Below are positions 54,292-63,744 of a DNA stretch of 64,000 nt, in pieces. The DNA comes from Neoalteromonas flava (lineage in GTDB: Bacteria > Pseudomonadota > Gammaproteobacteria > Enterobacterales > Alteromonadaceae), in the NCBI RefSeq assembly GCF_002807685.1, contig NZ_PEAX01000004.1, positions 1-64,000 on the forward strand, read 5' to 3'. A program made the position numbers and the translations under genes. Below the pieces are notes generated by a model. It saw nothing but the letters and a program-made list of their open reading frames with translations. It did not search any database and was not told the DNA's origin. How positions within the stretch are numbered: the first letter of the stretch is position 1; each line of letters starts with the position of its first letter.

Positions 54292-54432
54292 ATGAATATC
54301 ACTGTAAGCAATGAAAAATCCATCGACAGTGCAACGAAAAAGCAGATAAGCAGTGTTTCGATAAATCAGTGGATACGCCAGTGGGCGTCCAACTATGTTG
54401 CACTTGTGAATGCAACGATGGCGCTTAAATAG
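54292..54432 (+). CDS. 46-residue small protein under SoxR control
   Basis: This short ORF begins 30 bp after the -10 of the SoxR promoter. A strong ribosome binding site (GGAGGA, 54278-54283) lies 8 nt before the ATG, which supports translation. The protein starts MNITVSNEKSIDSATKK and has a C-terminal amphipathic-looking part (INQWIRQWASNYVALVNAT). I recognise no family. It is not a SoxS regulator, nor an efflux or detoxification enzyme as in other SoxR regulons. Other possibilities are a truncated remnant of a longer target or a leader peptide. Confidence 0.6.
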   Translation: MNITVSNEKSIDSATKKQISSVSINQWIRQWASNYVALVNATMALK

Positions 54433-54497
54433 TTCGTCTAGGAAACGCTAATTAGCTTATCAGACGACCCGAATTTACTGGAGTTGTATAGGGAAAA

Positions 54498-54520
54498 CAC
54501 CCGCACAGCTAGTGCGGGTG
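54498..54520 (-). terminator. terminator of the prolyl oligopeptidase gene
   Basis: CACCCGCAC (54498-54506) and GTGCGGGTG (54512-54520) form a 9-bp stem with a 5-nt loop. On the minus strand it is followed by TTTT, 8 bp after the stop codon of the peptidase gene. On the plus strand no T-run follows. Confidence 0.75.
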
Positions 54521-54528
54521 CAAATTGG

Positions 54529-56697
54529 TTAAAGCTCTTTAATGCCCATATTAAACAGGGTAAAACCGTAGATATCAGCATATTGCTCTATGGTTTTGCT
54601 TACTGGAGTACCAGCACCGTGGCCTGCATCCGTTTCAATCCGGATTAATGTGGGGTTAGAGCCACTTTGATGCTCTTGTAAAGTGGCTGCAAACTTAAAC
54701 GAGTGAGCAGGCACTACGCGGTCATCATGATCTGCGGTAGTCACCAAGGTAGCAGGATATTCGACACCCGCTTTTACATTGTGGACCGGAGAGTAGCCCA
54801 ACAGGTATTCAAACATTTCTGGGCTTTGCTCGGATGTACCGTAGTCATAAGCCCATCCTGCACCAGCGGTAAACGTGTGGTAACGCAGCATGTCCAGAAC
54901 ACCAACTGCAGGTAACGCGACTTGGGCAAGCTCAGGACGCTGAGTCATTACAGCACCAACCAATAATCCACCGTTTGAGCCACCGCGCAGTGCGAGGTAT
55001 TGACTGCTGGTATAGTTGTTTTCAATCAGGTATTCCGCTGCTGCAATGAAGTCATCAAATACATTTTGTTTCTGCAGCTGCGTACCGGCTTTATGCCAAG
55101 CTTTACCATATTCACCGCCACCTCGGATATTCGGCACAGCATATACACCACCTAATTCTAGCCAAGCAGCGACCGTTGAACTGTAACGTGGGGTAAGACT
55201 GACATTAAATCCACCGTAGCCGTAAAGCATGGTCGGGTTTTTACCGTCTAGTTTGGTGTCTTTATGATGCGTAATGATCATAGGTACTTTAGTGCCATCT
55301 TTAGAGGTGTAGAACACCTGTTTTGACACGAAATTGTCACCAACAAATGCCGTTTCTGGTTGATTAAATACGGTAGTTTCACCACTGTCGATGTCGAAAC
55401 TGTAGACTGTGGTTGGTGTGCTGTAATTGGTAAAGGTGTAATACGCTGAAGTATCCTCTCGTTTACCTGAGAACGCTCCGGCTGAACCAAGCCCTGGTAA
55501 TTCGACTGTGCGGACTAATTCACCTGTCAGGTTATACTGGTTCACCTGTGAAATCGCATCAACCATGTACTCTGCAAAGATAAAGCCACCGGCAGTGCTT
55601 GGGGTCAATACGTTTTCGGTTTCTGGGATCAGATCTTGCCAGTTTTCTATACTTGGATTGGCAATGTCTGCAACCACAATTTTGGTATTTGGAGCATCGT
55701 GATTGGTCACTATGATCAGTTTATCGCCATCAGTGGTCAGCGGTGTAGCATCGGTGGTGATGTCCTCTTTCACGGTCACCCATGTTGGTTCAGCCGCATT
55801 AAGATCTTTCACGTACAAACGATTGCCTGAAGTAGAGTTAGCCGCACTGATAAACAAGAAGCGATTGTCATCGCTTACGCCGGCCCAAGCGTAACGATGC
55901 TTCTCAGCTTCGGTATGACCAAAGATTTTTTGATCATCAGCTTGTGGTGTTCCTATACGATGGTAGTAGATTTTATGTTGGTCAGTTTTTTCACTTAGCT
56001 CAGAGCCTTCCGGCTTATCGTAGCTGGAATAATAAAACCCTTCATTTTTGTACCAAGACAAACCGCTAAACTTAACGTTGTCTAATTTATCGCTCAGTAG
56101 TTCCTTGGTTTCGGTATCCATGACGTACACTTCACGCCAATCACTGCCGCCTGTAGACGTTTGATACGCTGCTAGCGAACCGTCTTCAGAAAATGTCAGC
56201 GCTGCCAGTGATACCGTACCATCTTCACTGAATTGATTGGGGTCGATAAATACTTCTGGCTCACCGTCGCCTTTCTGACGATAAACAACACTCTGGTTTT
56301 GTAGGCCATCATTCTTATAGAAATAAGTGTATTCACCCTCTTTGAAGGGGGCAGAGACCCGCTCGTAGTTGATCAGGTTTTTGACTACTTCGGCAATCTT
56401 GTCGCGATAAGGGATCTGGGCAAGATAACCCTGCGTCACAGTATTTTGCATCTTAACCCAAGCTTCGGTTTCTGCGCTGCGATCATCTTCGAGCCAGCGG
56501 TAAGGGTCGGCGACAGTTGTTTCAAAATAGGTGTCTACGACATCGCCTTTGGTGGTTACTGGATACTCTACGGTCACTGGGGTCACTTCTTCACTTGTGG
56601 CTGCCGGTTGAGTTGTTTCTTCTTTTATTTGGGGCTGGCAAGCACTGATTACGCTCGCTACGCCCAGCGCAACGAGTGTTCGGGTGGTTGTTTTCAT
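54529..56697 (-). CDS. prolyl oligopeptidase family (S9A) lipoprotein
   Basis: S9A peptidases cut short peptides after proline. The 722-residue protein has a lipoprotein signal peptide with lipobox VISAC (Cys20), then a seven-bladed beta-propeller (about 100-450) and the alpha/beta-hydrolase domain with the nucleophile [12 protein letters not shown] (about 569-580) and, downstream, the Asp and His of the catalytic triad ([15 protein letters not shown] ... ETDAGHGAG). Export as a lipoprotein suggests peptide breakdown in the periplasm or at the outer membrane. The gene is monocistronic with its own terminator. Confidence 0.94.
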   Translation of the reverse strand: MKTTTRTLVALGVASVISACQPQIKEETTQPAATSEEVTPVTVEYPVTTKGDVVDTYFETTVADPYRWLEDDRSAETEAWVKMQNTVTQGYLAQIPYRDKIAEVVKNLINYERVSAPFKEGEYTYFYKNDGLQNQSVVYRQKGDGEPEVFIDPNQFSEDGTVSLAALTFSEDGSLAAYQTSTGGSDWREVYVMDTETKELLSDKLDNVKFSGLSWYKNEGFYYSSYDKPEGSELSEKTDQHKIYYHRIGTPQADDQKIFGHTEAEKHRYAWAGVSDDNRFLFISAANSTSGNRLYVKDLNAAEPTWVTVKEDITTDATPLTTDGDKLIIVTNHDAPNTKIVVADIANPSIENWQDLIPETENVLTPSTAGGFIFAEYMVDAISQVNQYNLTGELVRTVELPGLGSAGAFSGKREDTSAYYTFTNYSTPTTVYSFDIDSGETTVFNQPETAFVGDNFVSKQVFYTSKDGTKVPMIITHHKDTKLDGKNPTMLYGYGGFNVSLTPRYSSTVAAWLELGGVYAVPNIRGGGEYGKAWHKAGTQLQKQNVFDDFIAAAEYLIENNYTSSQYLALRGGSNGGLLVGAVMTQRPELAQVALPAVGVLDMLRYHTFTAGAGWAYDYGTSEQSPEMFEYLLGYSPVHNVKAGVEYPATLVTTADHDDRVVPAHSFKFAATLQEHQSGSNPTLIRIETDAGHGAGTPVSKTIEQYADIYGFTLFNMGIKEL

Positions 56698-57017
56698 GAA
56701 TGATTACCTGTTTAGCTCTTGTTATTCTGTGATTAAGGTAAATATGTTACGCAAGTAGTTGCAGTAACGTTCAGTTCTTATCCTAAACGAAATTGCGGAG
56801 ATTTTGTGTGATTAATTGCATGGTTGATGTTTTTTCATAAGCCGTAACTAATACAGTCGCTTTCTTTTGGGTGCATGCGCTTGTTGGTGGAGCTCCTTTC
56901 TAATTAGTGAATGTGAAGATGAGTAGCACCCCAATGACAAAAAGGATAAAAGCTAGCCGTTGTATTATCGGTTTTTTATTACGCTTAAACATTGCCAATA
57001 GTAAACCGGTTGGTTAT
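56698..57017. other. peptidase-small membrane gene intergenic region
   Basis: This 320-bp gap holds the promoter side of the peptidase gene and, on the minus strand, one possible 30-codon membrane peptide (56900-56992, listed separately). I see no other gene or repeat. Confidence 0.4.
56900..56992 (-). CDS. possible 30-residue single-helix membrane peptide
   Basis: The minus-strand ORF encodes a basic N-terminus (MFKRNKKPIIQR) followed by one hydrophobic helix (LAFILFVIGVLLIFTFT). It starts 25 nt after the end of the 66-residue membrane protein gene on the same strand. No clear ribosome binding site precedes the ATG, so the call is tentative. Confidence 0.35.
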   Translation of the reverse strand: MFKRNKKPIIQRLAFILFVIGVLLIFTFTN

Positions 57018-57218
57018 TTATAATTTATCGATGGTTTTTGGGTTCTTGGAGACCCAAAAGTAGAAAGCCGCAACAATCAGCCCAAACAATGATGTGATCA
57101 GTATTATTCCGCCGAAGGTCAGTGAAGTTAAATCCAGTTCTTGATGAATAAAAAAGAAGTAAAATATGGCGAACAGAGCTGTGGCTATTTGGAATGCTGA
57201 TTTTTGTTTTCGCGACAT
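57018..57218 (-). CDS. small two-helix membrane protein
   Basis: This 66-residue protein (ATG at 57218) has two hydrophobic segments, AFQIATALFAIFYFFFIH (about 8-25) and FGGIILITSLFGLIVAAFYFWV (about 35-56), with a basic N-terminus and a charged C-terminal tail. I recognise no family. It lies between the peptidase gene and dnaE2, on the same strand as both. Confidence 0.6.
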   Translation of the reverse strand: MSRKQKSAFQIATALFAIFYFFFIHQELDLTSLTFGGIILITSLFGLIVAAFYFWVSKNPKTIDKL

Positions 57219-57305
57219 CTGTGTGTCTTCATAGAGCAATAAATAGAATGTTTGATTTGTGCCGCAATGGCTACCGTATTGAAGATCAGTTTGTACTTCT
57301 ATTGA

Positions 57306-60300
57306 TTAATAAAAATGGCGGGCATTGAGATCCAGCTCGCTAAGTAAATGACTGAGGTCGGTCAGGCGGCCAGCAATGATATGAATAACATCGCCATCAC
57401 CGCGTTCTAAAATGCCGTTTACCTGTAGAATCGTCGATTTTAAATAGGCTTGTTTTTGTGCACGGGCAGAGGCCTGCCACACGATCACATTAGTATTCCC
57501 TGTAGGGTCTTCCAAGGTAATAAAGGTAACCCCAGAAGCCGTGCCAGGTGCCTGTCTGCCGGTAACGCAACCAATCACCGTAACCACTGATTTATGCGGT
57601 AGGTTGATGAGGTCGCGGGCCAGCGTGAATTTAGGCAGCTTTTGGGCTTGTATGAGTAATTCTACGGGATGGCGATTGAGCGACATCCCAGTGGATTGAT
57701 AATCTTCTAATAAGTTATCTACATCGCTTGGCATTAAGCTGAGCTGGTGGGGATCGGGTTGATCAGCCATTAGGGGCAGTTGTGAGGTGTTTTCCATGAT
57801 TTGCCAGCGGGCTTGATAGCGATTCCCGGCAATCGCATTAAACGCGTCAGCACTGGCCAGTGCCTGGAGCTCTAATGCATTGATACCTAATTGACGAACT
57901 TGGGCAATCGATGCAAAACCGTTAGCAGGGCGTTGCTGTAGTAAGCGTTCAGCTGTCGCTTGTGATAGTCCTTTGACAATCCGTAACCCTAAACGGATGG
58001 CAAAACACCCCCCCTCGGGCTCTAAGTAATGCTGGTATTGTGATGTGTTAATGCACACCGGCCTGACCTCGATGTTATGGCGTTTCGCATCTTGTACTAG
58101 CTGCGACGCGCTATAAAAGCCCATGGGTAAACTGTTCATCAGACTGGCGTAGAAGGCTGCAGGATAGTAGTACTTTAACCATGAAGAAACATAAGCTAAG
58201 ACTGCAAATGAGGCAGAATGGGACTCCGGAAATCCATACTCACCAAAACCACAAATTTGTTCAAACAGACGCTCGGCAAAGGCTTCTTCGTAACCCTTTT
58301 TGAGCATCCCGGCAACCAGCTTCTGTCTAAATTGCAGTAGCTTGCCATTTTTCTTCCAACTGGCCATAGCGCGGCGTAATTGATCCGCTTCTCCACCACT
58401 AAAGCCAGCGGCAACCATAGCGAGTTGGATCACCTGTTCCTGAAATATCGGCACCCCCATGGTGCGACTCAGTACGGCTTCCACGGCCTTAGAAGGATAC
58501 TCAATCGACTCTTTACCATCTCTGCGGCGCAAGTATGGATGCACCATGTCACCTTGAATGGGCCCCGGCCGAACAATCGCTATCTGCACCACTAAATCGT
58601 AATAACAGGCCGGCTTTAAGCGCGGTAACATAGACATCTGTGCGCGGGATTCTATTTGAAAGACGCCGACAGTGTCGGCATGTTGGATCATCTTATAGAC
58701 TTGCGGGTCGTCTCCCCAGCGCGTGATATCAGCAATACAGGTGGAGTGTTGATAGTACTGTTGTAGCATATCGAAGGTTTTACGGATGGCCGTTAACATA
58801 CCCAGTGCTAATACATCCACTTTGAGCAAGCCAAGGCTTTCTAAATCATCCTTATCCCATTGAATAACTGTACGCTCAGGCATGCTGGCGTTTTCCACCG
58901 GGACTAATTCATAGAGTGGACCTGAGGAAATCACAAAACCACCCACATGCTGCGACAAGTGGCGTGGAAAGCCCATGAGTTCATGCACCAAATTAACCAG
59001 TTGCTGGCTGATACGACTATCGGGATCTAAACCTAATTCACTGAGTTGCGATTGCCAGCTGACATCGCGGTCACGGCGATTCACGTTGGCTATGAAGAAG
59101 TCCAGTTGCGAGGCGTTGATCCCCAGTGCTTTACCTACTTCTCTGAGTGCACTTTTAAAGCGATAACAGACCACGGTTGCAGCCAATGCCGTTCTTTCTC
59201 GCCCGTACTTACGATAAATATACTGAATAACTTCTTCGCGTCGCTCATGTTCGAAGTCGACGTCAATATCCGGTGGCTCATTGCGCTCTTTGGAAATAAA
59301 ACGTTCAAATAAAACATTGATTTGGCGCGGATCAACCGCCGTGATTTCAAGGCAATAACACACCACGGAATTAGCTGCTGAACCCCTACCCTGATAAAGA
59401 ATACCTTGTTGTTTGGCAAATTGAACGATGTCAAAAATGGTTAAAAAAAAGTATTCATAGTGTTGTTCGGCAATTAAGCGTAATTCTTTTTCGATGATCG
59501 CGCGGATATCCTTGCTGAGACCGGATGGAAAGCGTTTTTTGATCCCGCGTTCAACACATAAACGCAAGTAACTCTTGGCATCAAAACCCGTGGGGATGAG
59601 TTCGGCTGGATACTGGTAGCGTAAGCTGGATAAACAAAAAGTGCAGCGCTGTGCAATATGCTGAGTTTCAGCTAACCAGTCGGCTGGATAAAGTTTGCTC
59701 AGTTTAGTTTGATCGCGTAAACAGCGTTCTGTATTGCTAAGCCCTGCCTTGCCTAATTGCTGTACCGTTGTACCGACGCGAGTCGCATGCAGCACATGCT
59801 GTAGAGGCAAACGTTCTGGTTCATGCATAAGTACCCCGCTACAAGCGCAGATCGGTAGGTTGGCCGTAGTCGCCAGCGTTTGCAACTGGTTTAAGTAAGC
59901 TTCTTCATTAGCAACCAACCAGCGCTGTGCACCGATCCATGTGCGTGTGGGATGGTAGCGCAGGATCCAGTCTAACCACACTTGTTGGCTACTTGGGTCG
60001 GGTTTGGGCAACCAAATTAATAAGCAGTGTTGAATGCGTTTTAAATCCCATTCTTCTAATTGGTATTGGCCTTTAGTTGCGCGACGACGGGCATTGGTGA
60101 TGATCCGGCATAACTCGGCATAAGCTTTTTGATTCGGGCATAATAAAACACATTCAAATTCATCATTTAACGTAAAGTAGCTACCGACTATCAGTTTGAT
60201 GGCCAGTTGTTTTTGCTGCTTTTCGGTAAAGGCTCTCACAATCCCGGCTACAGAGCATTCGTCGGTGATGGCTAAAGCGGAATAGCCCAAAAAGTCAGCG

Positions 60301-60377
60301 CGGGCGATCAACTCTTCAGGGTGTGAGGCGCCAGTTAAAAATGAAAAGTTAGACTGGCAAAACAGTTCAGCATACAT
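57306..60377 (-). CDS. dnaE2: error-prone DNA polymerase DnaE2 (ImuC)
   Basis: DnaE2 is the catalytic translesion polymerase of the ImuABC mutasome. The ATG at 60377 gives 1023 residues starting MYAELFCQSNFSFLTGASHPEEL, the family start; an upstream start would lie inside imuB. PHP domain residues are near the N-terminus, the polymerase core has PPDIDVDFEHERREEVIQY with the catalytic aspartates, and an OB-type domain lies near the C-terminus. The start overlaps the imuB stop (TGATG), indicating translational coupling. SOS control is inferred from the LexA box upstream of imuA. Confidence 0.97.
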   Translation of the reverse strand: MYAELFCQSNFSFLTGASHPEELIARADFLGYSALAITDECSVAGIVRAFTEKQQKQLAIKLIVGSYFTLNDEFECVLLCPNQKAYAELCRIITNARRRATKGQYQLEEWDLKRIQHCLLIWLPKPDPSSQQVWLDWILRYHPTRTWIGAQRWLVANEEAYLNQLQTLATTANLPICACSGVLMHEPERLPLQHVLHATRVGTTVQQLGKAGLSNTERCLRDQTKLSKLYPADWLAETQHIAQRCTFCLSSLRYQYPAELIPTGFDAKSYLRLCVERGIKKRFPSGLSKDIRAIIEKELRLIAEQHYEYFFLTIFDIVQFAKQQGILYQGRGSAANSVVCYCLEITAVDPRQINVLFERFISKERNEPPDIDVDFEHERREEVIQYIYRKYGRERTALAATVVCYRFKSALREVGKALGINASQLDFFIANVNRRDRDVSWQSQLSELGLDPDSRISQQLVNLVHELMGFPRHLSQHVGGFVISSGPLYELVPVENASMPERTVIQWDKDDLESLGLLKVDVLALGMLTAIRKTFDMLQQYYQHSTCIADITRWGDDPQVYKMIQHADTVGVFQIESRAQMSMLPRLKPACYYDLVVQIAIVRPGPIQGDMVHPYLRRRDGKESIEYPSKAVEAVLSRTMGVPIFQEQVIQLAMVAAGFSGGEADQLRRAMASWKKNGKLLQFRQKLVAGMLKKGYEEAFAERLFEQICGFGEYGFPESHSASFAVLAYVSSWLKYYYPAAFYASLMNSLPMGFYSASQLVQDAKRHNIEVRPVCINTSQYQHYLEPEGGCFAIRLGLRIVKGLSQATAERLLQQRPANGFASIAQVRQLGINALELQALASADAFNAIAGNRYQARWQIMENTSQLPLMADQPDPHQLSLMPSDVDNLLEDYQSTGMSLNRHPVELLIQAQKLPKFTLARDLINLPHKSVVTVIGCVTGRQAPGTASGVTFITLEDPTGNTNVIVWQASARAQKQAYLKSTILQVNGILERGDGDVIHIIAGRLTDLSHLLSELDLNARHFY

Positions 60378-61804
60378 CAGACAAAATACCCATGCACAAA
60401 CCAGCGTTTGTGTTGGTCGCGAAATACCCACAAATATTGACCTAGCTCATTTTGCGCAATGAAGTAGTCCCGCTCTAAAGGTTGTGCACTCCACCAGCCG
60501 GTACATAAGCGCTCGGGGGCGGTTAGGATCCGGCTTTTCCCTGCCAATGGTTGTGGTGCTGGTAATAGTAACGACGGACGGTCATGCAACGGTTGGGCAA
60601 CACTCGTGGGCTTAGCGGGCTGCTGATCCGTTAGGTACAAGCGCTGACTAGCATATTCGGGACGATGATCATTGCCTAAACCTAACTGATACACGCAGCG
60701 TTCACCCAAGCGAGCTTGTAAACGGGTGATTAACTGCAATGGGGTGAGTTCAGATTGGCGGGTAGTAAATAAATCGTCATTTGCAGCAAGTATCGGAGTG
60801 AGTTCATTCGCACTCAGGCTCATGGCTTGAACGGGAGCTGTAAGTTCCAGACGCTCGACAGCAACACGAGCAATGGACAACCAAGCTTTACTACGGTTCT
60901 CACCCTGTGCGCTATGTAATCGCCATTGCTGTTTTTGCTTGTCACGCAAGATTAATGTGATATTTAGATCAAAAGTCACAAGCGCCCGTTGAATAAGGTA
61001 ACGTTCAAGGGAAACCAGTAAATATTCTAGGGGTTTTAAGAGACGTTCGCTGAGCGTGATTTCATATAAAAATTCTGAGTGTTGATGAAATCGCCGGGCT
61101 GGTCTAAACAGCGGAAGCCGTTCAAAACGTTCACCTTTGAGTTCACTGAGGTAGCGTAATAAGAAACCATCAAATCGAGCTGCAAGTGCACTGACGGGTT
61201 GCTTAAACAGATCATCAAATGAGGTAATGCCGACTCGTTTTAGCGTCTGAAGTTGTTTATCCGTGAGACTGCTGTGTCGTAAAGAACAACGTCTTAGGGC
61301 TTGCTTCCATTCCCGCGGAGCGTCGCTGATACGATTATACTGTGCGCGGGCGAGTACTTTTGCTGCACTCATGGAGCAGGCGCTGGCGTAGTTATAAGTA
61401 TAGTTGCAAAGCAATGATTGAAGGGTTTGCCAGTAGCTGCTCAAGCTGGCATACAGCTTAAGCATATTATCGGCACGTAGAAACAAGCCGTCAGGGGGAT
61501 CTAATGCGATATCTGCAGTAATTCCGTACAACTGTTCTGCGATTTGGCTCAGACGTTGACTTTCACATTTATTGTCGTATTCGATAATAGTGAGTTCAGA
61601 GCAGAGCGCACTAGCTGATGCAAGACCTTGTCCGTGACTTAATCCTTGTTGTTGTGCGGCTTTATTTAGCTGGCAGAGTTGATTGTTTTGCGCATCATAA
61701 ATCGCGATGGGTTGTAGGGCATCAAGCGCTGATAAGCCGCTATGGTCAACAACGCTACTTAACTGTAACGCATTGAAGTGCACATATAACCACAGCCCCT
61801 GCAT
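60377..61804 (-). CDS. imuB: ImuB, Y-family polymerase-like hub protein
   Basis: ImuB is a Y-family polymerase relative that no longer polymerises and instead bridges the clamp, ImuA and DnaE2. The 475-residue protein starts MQGLWLYVHFNALQLSSVV, has the little-finger region and a C-terminal tail (about 420-475, with RILTAPERLCTGWWSAQPLERDYFIAQNELGQYLWVFRD) characteristic of ImuB. The usual Y-family catalytic acidic residues are not evident in the N-terminal part, as expected for ImuB. It lies 5 nt after imuA. Confidence 0.92.
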   Translation of the reverse strand: MQGLWLYVHFNALQLSSVVDHSGLSALDALQPIAIYDAQNNQLCQLNKAAQQQGLSHGQGLASASALCSELTIIEYDNKCESQRLSQIAEQLYGITADIALDPPDGLFLRADNMLKLYASLSSYWQTLQSLLCNYTYNYASACSMSAAKVLARAQYNRISDAPREWKQALRRCSLRHSSLTDKQLQTLKRVGITSFDDLFKQPVSALAARFDGFLLRYLSELKGERFERLPLFRPARRFHQHSEFLYEITLSERLLKPLEYLLVSLERYLIQRALVTFDLNITLILRDKQKQQWRLHSAQGENRSKAWLSIARVAVERLELTAPVQAMSLSANELTPILAANDDLFTTRQSELTPLQLITRLQARLGERCVYQLGLGNDHRPEYASQRLYLTDQQPAKPTSVAQPLHDRPSLLLPAPQPLAGKSRILTAPERLCTGWWSAQPLERDYFIAQNELGQYLWVFRDQHKRWFVHGYFV

Positions 61805-61809
61805 ATGTT

Positions 61810-62496
61810 TTACTGTTGCGCATGTAAATGAACAACATTATCCATGGTGTTGGTGGGTATAGCTTGATAGCGTTGTTGCACACTACCGAGTGTATGCTCG
61901 ACTTGCAATCCGGATACCGGCCAGCCGCCGCGTTGTTTATCAATGTCTATGTGTAGATGTTGCTCCGTTCGACTGACTCGCATAGACAGACTGATGGGGA
62001 GAGGCTGTACTTGTTGATTGTATTGTAACAATAACAACAAACTTTGGTTTTGCTCAGCAGCTACCTGTAAGCGCTTGGCTTGGCTAATTGAAAGCTGGTT
62101 ACACCACAACACGGCGGTATGGCAAACACCACTTTTTAAACATTGCTCACAGGCCCATAACACATCAGCTGTTTCAGCTGGTGGGATAAAAAATGTACGG
62201 GCTAAATCAATCCCATATTCGGTAAGCATTTCAGCATTGACGGCGGCGGGTGGAGAAATAAAAAATAGTTGGCGTAAATCTTCTTGCTGAGCCTGAATAA
62301 TCGGCATGCATAAGCGTAATTCACCAATGCTCATAGTACTGTTGATGCGTACTACACCGTGCTTCGGAAAGCCGCCATGCAGCGCATTGTCTAAGGCACT
62401 GATACTGGTTGGTAGCTTAGCGGCAGCTATTTGGTTGGCGTGTGATGCTTGCCATAATAGTTGCTTGTTTTTTAGATGAGTAATTAAAGCAGACAT
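61810..62496 (-). CDS. imuA: ImuA, SOS mutagenesis RecA-like protein
   Basis: ImuA is the RecA/SulA-like member of the mutasome. The 228-residue protein shows the expected beginning of the fold (ISALDNALHGGFPKHGVVRINS, about 33-54), but no intact Walker A lysine motif, so nucleotide binding may be lost; ImuA proteins commonly lack it. The remainder is the RecA-like sheet pattern (AVLWCNQLSISQAKRLQVAAEQNQSLLLLLQY). It leads imuA-imuB-dnaE2, directly after a near-consensus LexA box. Confidence 0.88.
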   Translation of the reverse strand: MSALITHLKNKQLLWQASHANQIAAAKLPTSISALDNALHGGFPKHGVVRINSTMSIGELRLCMPIIQAQQEDLRQLFFISPPAAVNAEMLTEYGIDLARTFFIPPAETADVLWACEQCLKSGVCHTAVLWCNQLSISQAKRLQVAAEQNQSLLLLLQYNQQVQPLPISLSMRVSRTEQHLHIDIDKQRGGWPVSGLQVEHTLGSVQQRYQAIPTNTMDNVVHLHAQQ

Positions 62497-62510
62497 AAAA
62501 GATTACTGTA

Positions 62511-62530
62511 TACTGTATATATGTACAGTA
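62511..62530. promoter_or_regulatory. LexA (SOS) box upstream of imuA
   Basis: TACTGTATATATGTACAGTA differs from the E. coli LexA consensus TACTGTATATATATACAGTA at one central position and keeps the CTGT-N8-ACAG core. It lies 15 bp upstream of the imuA ATG and overlaps a -10-like TATACT (62527-62532, minus strand). A further partial CTGTA lies at 62505. Confidence 0.93.
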
Positions 62531-62686
62531 TAATTTAATCGCTTTATTCTGCAAGTAAAGATTAATAGCCTTGCTATTAAAGCTAACTCTTAACGCAATA
62601 ATGGGTTTCTAAATTAGCTGGTTATACCTAAACTAAATACCTAGCCTTAACGTATAAAGTAAAAATATTTTAGGCGTATACAGAAT

Positions 62687-63187
62687 ATGCAACACCCTTT
62701 CACTGTAGAAGTTGCAGAAAATATGGTGCAAGTGCGATTCTTAGAGTCATTTCACCACACTAAACATTACCGCGGGTTAATTAATGCGGTAATGGATATT
62801 GTTGCAACATCGTTGCCTAACAAGCAGTGGGCTTTATTGGTGGATTGGGGTAATTTATTTATTCAAATTCCTGAGGAAGAAAAGCTCTGCATGCTCTTTT
62901 TGCAGGAGTATAAAACCGCTGGACTACGTTACTTAGTTAACATAACGCCAAAACATCCAGTTGTTGATTGGCAGATGAATAAAATAATTGCTAAGCACTC
63001 GGACATTGACATTATGGTTTCTGATGATGTTACCGAGGGACTGCGTTGGTTAGCAAAACGAAACATAGATGTTCAAGCTAACGCTGTCGAAATTACACCG
63101 AATTGGTTCAAACCTAGCGATGCTTTTAGTGCCTTACTGAAGAAATACAACCTTTCTGCATCCAAGTTTGACGCACGATACGAATGA
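62687..63187 (+). CDS. hypothetical STAS-like protein
   Basis: This 166-residue soluble protein has no signal peptide or membrane segment. Alternating strand/helix character (FTVEVAENMVQVRFLESFHHTKHYRGLINAVMDIVATSL ... WALLVDWGNLF ... LRYLVNITPKHPVVDWQMNKI) suggests a STAS/SpoIIAA-like fold, as seen in other marine gammaproteobacteria, but I cannot name the family with confidence. It is divergent from imuA, sharing a 190-bp regulatory gap with the LexA box, so SOS influence is possible. Confidence 0.65.
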   Translation: MQHPFTVEVAENMVQVRFLESFHHTKHYRGLINAVMDIVATSLPNKQWALLVDWGNLFIQIPEEEKLCMLFLQEYKTAGLRYLVNITPKHPVVDWQMNKIIAKHSDIDIMVSDDVTEGLRWLAKRNIDVQANAVEITPNWFKPSDAFSALLKKYNLSASKFDARYE

Positions 63188-63217
63188 TATCTCAGCAGCA
63201 TGTCTTAATTTGCTGAA

Positions 63218-63727
63218 TTAACTTGCGACAGCGGCGTTTTCGCTGTCTGATGCATCGGTTTTCAGCGCCCCACTGCTAATTCCGCGGCATGCGGCGATAA
63301 AACCATCGACCGTGTTTTGACACCAGGCAACACGTATTTCACTGGGTTGTTTCTTGATTAATTCGTTTACTTTTTCAATAGTGACTGGCTGATTTTCTAC
63401 CGCACGATTAACCGCCTCTTCTACGGTACGGCTATGTTCGGTACAATTCATCACAATAAATTCAAAGCGCTTGATGATGAAGCTGGCGACCTCATAGTCT
63501 TCTTGTTTAATCAAGCCTCGTTTGTTCAACGCTTCTAAGCGATTAATAAATATTTGCTGAAGCTCATGGGCCATAAAGGCCAATTGTTTCTGCCCTATAC
63601 GCAGTGCATAAGCTTTTGCTTTGGCATTATGATTAGCTAGTTTTAATTCACGCTGCAGTCCCTGTCCACGCACGACAAAATAAATCAAAATAATAAGCAT
63701 AATGGCGATAATGCCGGCAGAAATCAT
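63218..63727 (-). CDS. hypothetical membrane-anchored helical protein
   Basis: The 169-residue protein starts with one membrane helix (MISAGIIAIMLIILIYFVV) and continues as a mostly helical cytosolic domain (about 25-150, with LQRELKLANHNAKAKAYALRIGQKQLAFMAHELQQIF) ending in a low-complexity tail (KTDASDSENAAVAS). I recognise no family. It is followed closely on its left by the convergent gene at 62687-63187 and lies 17 bp from the DUF885 gene, on the same strand, so it may share its operon. Confidence 0.7.
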   Translation of the reverse strand: MISAGIIAIMLIILIYFVVRGQGLQRELKLANHNAKAKAYALRIGQKQLAFMAHELQQIFINRLEALNKRGLIKQEDYEVASFIIKRFEFIVMNCTEHSRTVEEAVNRAVENQPVTIEKVNELIKKQPSEIRVAWCQNTVDGFIAACRGISSGALKTDASDSENAAVAS

Positions 63728-63744
63728 AATCCTGAAAAACCTCT

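Noticed and set aside
60378-60431. Upstream start for dnaE2 within imuB
   Set aside because: The added residues do not match DnaE2 proteins, which begin MYAEL...; the ATG at 60377 overlaps the imuB stop as a coupled start.
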